Shown in pieces: positions 60,089 through 64,000 of a stretch of 64,000 bases of DNA. Numbering within the stretch: the first letter of the stretch is position 1; every line of letters starts with the position of its first letter. This stretch comes from Trichopria drosophilae (lineage: Eukaryota; Arthropoda; Insecta; Hymenoptera; Diapriidae). The position numbers and the translations under genes were made by a program. Where the stretch lies: positions 143,086,001-143,150,000 of the forward strand of contig CM059584.1 in the NCBI GenBank assembly GCA_030407085.1, read 5' to 3'. The notes under the pieces were generated by a model that saw only the letters and a program-made list of their open reading frames with translations, had not been told where the DNA came from and made no database searches.

Positions 60089-60700
60089 TAACCCCTTAGC
60101 TGTCAGGCGAAAAAGCTTTGCGTGCCATTTTTGTCTTCGAACATGATTTTCATTGATTTATCCTGTAATTTTAGTGTTATGGTTTGGGATTTTCAGTATT
60201 CAAAATGGAGGATCCAATATGGCGGACAAAAGTTTGAAAAATGGTTCGATTTTCATGTAAGTAGGTACTTGCTGGTTTTTGAGGTTGCGGAATTTGAATC
60301 TGAAATCCGAATCCTAAAATTCAAAATGGCTGATCCAATATGGAGGAAGCGAATTCGAAAAATGGGATCTTCTTACAAAACGATTCACAAGACTGTCAAG
60401 TGGTATAACAAATTACACTTTCAATTAGCGATGAATGGTTTGGTAAATTTTATTCGTTATAACGTATCCGAGCTTTAGAAACTTAGAGTCAGTACCCGAA
60501 TTCTAAATTCGCCATCACGAACATCTATTTTTCGAATTTGCGTCCACCATATTGAATCCGCCGTTGGAATTTTAGAAATCCAATTTCAGATTCCGAATTA
60601 GCGACCTCAATTACCCGATGGTACTCACTTTCGTGAAAATGGAATCAGTTTTAGAATATGCGTCTGCCAAATTTGATCCGCCATTCTATGATAGCAATGT
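60089..60700. mobile_element. Second TTAA-type palindromic element, one end seen
   Basis: TTAACCCCTTAGCTGTCAGGC at 60089 resembles a piggyBac-type end. Two nested arms follow: AAAATGGAGGATCCAATATGG to GTAGGTAC (60200-60268) inverted at about 60622-60687, and GAGGTTGCGGAATTTGAATC to CGAATTCGAAAAATG (60280-60365) inverted at about 60530-60611. The arms are the same GTCGCTGATTACGAAT / ATGGCGGATCC module as at 57351. The right terminus was not found. The 118-codon frame at 60122-60478 is a by-product. Confidence 0.6.
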
Positions 60701-60829
60701 TTCCTTTCGAATGACATTTTGTTTCATTCATAACTTCCCAGACATAAAATATTGTCGCATAACTAAAAAGACGGATTCATACAAAGAATTTTCAAACGCT
60801 TACAGAAAAATCGAAGACTCCAGTTGAAA

Positions 60830-61996
60830 ATTTTGAAAAATTTTAGATCGATTCGGTCAGTTATAATTATTTTGTACATGAGATCATGACGCAATCTTAA
60901 AATCAAAATAATTAAAGTATTATTAAACATGATCCATTGTGTTTTACATGACTTTTCGGGATATTATTTTAGTTCAAATGTAACAAAAACGCTACAATAT
61001 TATCTGCGCTATGGTTATTTCGGTCGTATATTTGCTGCCGTCGCTCTGCTTGAATGCGGCTAAATATGACCTAAACCGTGACACATTTCTTGCTGTGTTA
61101 ATTATGACCACCACAAATTTGGCCAACACGAAATAGGCGTAAAATTAGTATTTCGAAATTTTGTAGATTTTAGGTTCCTTGCTACTCTAAAACAAAAAAT
61201 ATTTTGACGTTTAAGCACTTGAAATAAGGTTTTTTGGAAAAAAGAAAAATTGGAACTATTGTTTCTTAGAGAAACGAATATTGTTATGTATACCCTCAGG
61301 ATAATGTAATTAATACAAAAATAGAGAATGAATCTATGAATCCAGACTCTTCGAAAAATTATAGCCTGATATTTGTCTTAATTCGGGATTCTATTATGGG
61401 AACAGAACTAATATATCGTACTGTGTGGTATACTGAAAGTGAAAACTATTTGGATTGCAGTAATATCACAATATGAGTTCCTTAGTAGAAAATTCAAATC
61501 AGATTACTCTCCTCGAAGTGAATGTTCACATACTTTAAAGTGAGTAATAAGGGTAAATTTTACGTTCTTCCTGATTATTTTCCACTACGGACTACATCGA
61601 AGCGTCACTATAGAAACACGGAAAATTCTATGTAATCACATGTAGGAATTTTTAATGTGTAATTTTAAATAAATATTTAGGTGTTTCCAGTGAAATGCCA
61701 ATGAGATCTATAAGATCTGTTATAATATACTTTCACGTGAATTAAAGATTGATGTTTGGTTGGTACTTATGGATGAAAATTGTAGATATGTTTGTTACTC
61801 TCAAATAAATAAGAATATTTGCAATATTACTGTAATGAAAAATTTAGAAATAGAATTTATTATTTTTCAACAATAATTGCTAACCCGTTTTCGTAAATTT
61901 TATGAAATATTACTAATATTGGGCACATAATATTTAATTTATTGTATTTAGTTGTTCTGCATTTTCAGAATGCTAAACGATTACTACTAAAACCTA
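60830..61996. other. AT-rich spacer
   Basis: Nothing supported. Confidence 0.35.
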
Positions 61997-62115
61997 CCCT
62001 AGTAGAAAATAAATCCAGCTTTTGACTAGTTTCTATCCAGTTTACATTTTTCCCATGTTAAAGGTATAGGGAAATTGGGTAGTGTAACACAAAACTGGCC
62101 AGATCTGTACCAAGG
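61997..62115 (+). mobile_element. CCCTGGTAGAAA MITE, copy 3
   Basis: CCCTAGTAGAAA start, then CCCATGTTAAAGGTATAGG, identical over 19 bp to copy 1 at 17449-17556, ending CTGTACCAAGG. About 119 bp, non-coding. Confidence 0.75.
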
Positions 62116-62207
62116 TAGACAACCATTTTTAGTATTTAATGCAGAAATTGTAGTATTATATCCAAACAAAGAGCACTGTTAGTTTTTTTTTTTGCACAAA
62201 AACCTTG

Positions 62208-62335
62208 ACATGCTGAGAAAATGTGCGATATGAAACGTATTTAGCGCGTGTGCTTGTCTTCTGGAATCTGGCGGGCGCTTTTCACTCTTTCTCGGCCGCT
62301 TCTCCTATTTCATGACTTCGCACCAGCTTTGTACT
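62208..62335 (+). repeat. GC-rich dispersed repeat, copy 2
   Basis: Matches 23890-24035 in order and spacing (GCGCGTGT, TCTTCTG, GGGCGCT, CTCTTTC, CGCT.CTC). The class is unknown. Confidence 0.45.
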
Positions 62336-62339
62336 TGTA

Positions 62340-63640
62340 GTATATCCTTTTTGAACATTTTTTATTATTAAACGCTCTAAGAAAAAGCAAAAAGTTACAC
62401 TACATGCAATAGATACAACAAATATAGAAATAGGTAAATATAAATCTAAATATTGAACATATTAATATTACCGAACAGTAAATATGAAAATATGACACTG
62501 CTCTGATAGCATAATAAATAGCTATATTCGTGTTCATAAATTTATGTTGACATGTGTTCAAATTTCGTTATTCATTTATCTGAGAATGTGTATGTATCAG
62601 GTTCAAATGCATCCGTTATATTGATTTTTACAGTTGATTAATTAAACATGAAATTAAAAAGCTGTCTCCTTGAATGTGAAGGTGAATCTGCAACGACATC
62701 GATGTACATAATGTATTACAATTTTTAAAGACGAACAAAGATATTAATAAAAATATTGGGTAAAACTCATCATATCCATGATGCCATGTCCAACGCTCTT
62801 AACACGGTCCTTTCATCCTTTAAATAATAGTGTCCATGTAGAATTAAGTTTTCTAGATAATGTCGTTATGCATCTTCATGTTTCCTTTGAACGATGATGT
62901 ACTCCATTGCACTCGTATGGTTTAGCTCCAAACATTGGCACGTTCCTGGTTGGATTTTTTTTTCTCGGAATATGATAAACCAAAAAAAGAAGACAAATGA
63001 ATATTTTTGTAGTGATTTTTCTCCTTTTTAATATATCAATCTACTGGATTTTTATTGGATTTTTTATATTTGTGGTGACATCGCCGAAAAAGAAGGACGA
63101 ACATTTTTCAGTCTACCTGACATTAATTAACAAAATTATAAGTTAACAGAACACGTGACATGTTAATTTAGGAAGAGCGAATTCTCATTGTAAGTCCTTT
63201 GGTTTATGTTGTCCAGTTAATTTTTGCCTCCCACATTGTCGAAATTAAATACATAAGATATAATATATTATCTACTATGCTTGCAGGGTTGCCCAACACG
63301 AGGTGAGAGTGAAAAAAGTCATTATTATAAAATTAATATTTCGCAAACGAAATTTATATCCTTCCTTTAAGTCCGCTGACATTCGATAATAATGCGTTAG
63401 TTAATCCCCAACAATGTAGCACGTGGATATATTTAATTAATTCGTTCTAGAATTTAGAAATAGGACATTTCTACAGCACGGACATTTTGAGTTCCGGAAA
63501 ATTCTCTTAAAAAAAATCCATATTCCTAATTTTCCTCGCCGTAAAGATTCCAAACATGTAATCTAACACTTAATATCGTAAGTGATATCGCCCTGTAAAA
63601 GACAAATAACAAAATCAATAGTTTAACTATAAAATTAAAT
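62340..63640. other. AT-rich spacer
   Basis: Nothing supported. Confidence 0.35.
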
Positions 63641-63830
63641 TTTTCAAAAGAAAAATCCGAAACGCGACCGCATTGCGCCTACCTGTCCCTCCTCGAAGTC
63701 CCTTGATCCGCACACTACAACTGTTGCCAAAGGAAAGACCCATCGCAAGCGCACATAAAAGTGAAAACCGACCAAATTGATAACAGCGCGCAAGGATTCA
63801 CAGTATTCGTTATATATATTTCGCTGCATG
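63641..63830. other. Small CpG-rich islet
   Basis: A short CpG-bearing, high-complexity stretch. The 61-codon minus-strand frame (63644-63829) is not recognisable. Confidence 0.25.
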
Positions 63831-64000
63831 GTAACTTACAAATATTTGATCTCCCGTGATCTGGTGTACCGACATTGTTATATACTTTATTGGCATTATA
63901 ACGGCACAGTTTGTTATGTATACATTTTTAAAAAAAATCGTGTATATCACGGATGATCGATAATATACCATTATTGCCTGTTTCAAAAGAATATGGGAAA

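Noticed and set aside
60122..60478. 118-codon frame as a gene
   Set aside because: It lies across the arms of a palindromic element; the repeated KMADPIW-like peptide is the ATGGCGGATCC DNA module translated.

Overview
The window looks like AT-rich nuclear DNA from an insect. There is no host protein-coding gene I can recognise, no rRNA and no intact tRNA. The evidence for an insect is the density of non-LTR retrotransposon (LINE) copies, foldback MITEs, TTAA-type (piggyBac-like) elements and a tRNA-derived SINE, together with short CpG-rich islets in very AT-rich DNA. Hymenoptera is my guess and is weak. Nothing suggests bacteria, plasmid or phage. The window reads as a gene desert, or the inside of a very large intron or intergenic region.

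Layout. At 1-9.5 kb there is AT-rich spacer with a 42-bp tandem repeat, a hairpin, a CpG-rich islet (3.4-3.9 kb), a cluster of palindromic CTGATCAGG repeats (4.6-5.1 kb) and a decayed LINE endonuclease (5.6-6.2 kb). At 9.9-25 kb there are foldback elements at 9.95, 10.4, 10.7, 15.7, 17.4 and 24.6 kb, a hairpin-bearing repeat at 13.85 kb, a hammerhead-like retroelement motif at 18.9 kb, a SINE at 20.2-20.5 kb, a CpG-rich islet at 22.1-22.9 kb and the 3' end of a LINE at 23.1-23.5 kb.

The best-preserved element is a 5'-truncated LINE on the minus strand at 25497-28914. It has a 19-bp target-site duplication, an (ACT)n tail, the end of an endonuclease domain, a reverse transcriptase with intact YADD, and a C-terminal zinc knuckle; one frameshift breaks it. 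It sits in an open stretch (25453-25496 joined to 28934-29232) that may be a degraded exon. A second minus-strand LINE remnant lies at 29.3-30.1 kb.

At 30-51 kb there is AT-rich spacer with CpG-rich islets (32.1, 41.7, 48.3, 49.8 kb), an array of perfect GTGCGTAAAAT hairpins (34.7-35.6 kb), an inverted pair of retroelement-end sequences (36.3-36.6 kb), foldback MITEs at 40.2 and 41.0 kb, and a foldback whose arms are made of 15-bp tandem repeats (49.2-49.5 kb). At 51.6-53.2 kb there is a CR1/Jockey-superfamily reverse transcriptase pseudogene whose active site has mutated to FADA.

At 55.2-62.2 kb there is a MITE with TA target sites and long terminal inverted repeats (TIRs), a nested TTAA-type palindrome of about 1.75 kb (56567-58322), a related palindrome at 60.1-60.7 kb and two copies of a CCCTGGTAGAAA MITE.

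No genes cooperate here in an operon or pathway sense. The biology is transposon accumulation, nesting and decay around islets that could be host regulatory DNA. Everything was read by eye. Element families are named only where motifs support it, and boundaries are approximate unless a target-site duplication fixes them.
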